Below the pieces are notes generated by a model. The model was given only the letters and a program-made list of their open reading frames with translations, searched no databases and had not been told where the DNA came from. This document shows, in pieces, positions 12,636 to 12,667 of a DNA stretch of 12,667 bases (positions are counted from its first letter, which is position 1; each line of letters begins with the position of its first letter). The position numbers and the translations under genes were made by a program. The stretch is from assembly GCA_014379065.1 (NCBI GenBank), contig JACMMM010000543.1:1-12667 (forward strand). The letters run 5' to 3'. Source of the stretch: Saprospiraceae bacterium. GTDB taxonomy: Bacteria > Bacteroidota > Bacteroidia > Chitinophagales > Saprospiraceae.

Positions 12636-12667
12636 ATGCCACTCAACCAACCGCTCGCCGAACTTCG
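12636..12667 (+). CDS. rarA: Probable RarA (AAA+ ATPase) N-terminus, partial
   Basis: Only ten full codons are visible: MPLNQPLAEL, with an Arg codon likely next. The PLAE-(L/R)-R pattern a few residues from the start is how RarA/MgsA replication-recombination ATPases begin, just before RP-x-TLD-YIGQ. With so few residues this is an informed guess, and any other gene with a similar start remains possible. Confidence 0.4.
   Translation, partial: MPLNQPLAEL

Overview
The window looks like a chromosomal piece of a Bacteroidota genome, most likely from the Saprospiria or a nearby lineage. The class-level guess is inference. Four things point this way: a huge secreted protein built of PGTYxVTVTDxxGCT modules, leaders without Shine-Dalgarno sites, several TAnnTTTG sequences (the Bacteroidota -7 promoter box), and many palindromic repeats of the kinds common in that phylum. 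No tRNA, rRNA, CRISPR array, integrase or transposase gene was recognised.

Layout. Positions 1-1766 (minus) hold the N-terminal 588 codons of a secreted multi-module adhesin-like protein whose C-terminus lies beyond the left edge. An 825-bp divergent intergenic region (1767-2591) follows, with a composite inverted repeat and a probable promoter. Two family 2 glycosyltransferases are on the plus strand: a dolichyl-phosphate-sugar-synthase-like one (2592-3299) and a membrane cellulose-synthase-like one (3417-4964). They end at a strong bidirectional terminator. Converging on them from the minus strand are a bile acid:sodium symporter family protein (7145-8038), CcmB (6359-7003) and a CcmC with an enlarged periplasmic loop (5181-6224). 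The remaining genes are on the plus strand: folC (8332-9702), an MlaE-type permease (9794-10555), dapD (10751-11599), an RDD membrane protein (11760-12500), and the first codons of a probable rarA (12636 to the edge).

Working together. CcmB and CcmC are two parts of the system I cytochrome c heme-delivery machinery; CcmA is not here. The two glycosyltransferases probably act in one polysaccharide or glycolipid pathway. FolC (folate metabolism), DapD (lysine and peptidoglycan precursor synthesis), MlaE (outer-membrane lipid transport) and RarA are unlinked housekeeping functions.

The most interesting layer is the repeats. (1) Palindromic repeat elements lie in frame inside housekeeping genes: three in folC, two of them homologous with complementary changes in both arms, and one in dapD with a sister copy in the intergenic region just upstream. 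They encode extra loops and recall the Rickettsia palindromic elements. (2) Most intergenic gaps from 3300 onward contain arrays of 7-, 8- or 15-nt words, usually arranged as a long hairpin. The word differs between loci but matches between the two arms of one locus, and arms often differ only in unit copy number. (3) A separate repeat of about 70 bp with two palindromic cores occurs three times, twice as an inverted pair at 1939-2117 and once at 8168-8237.
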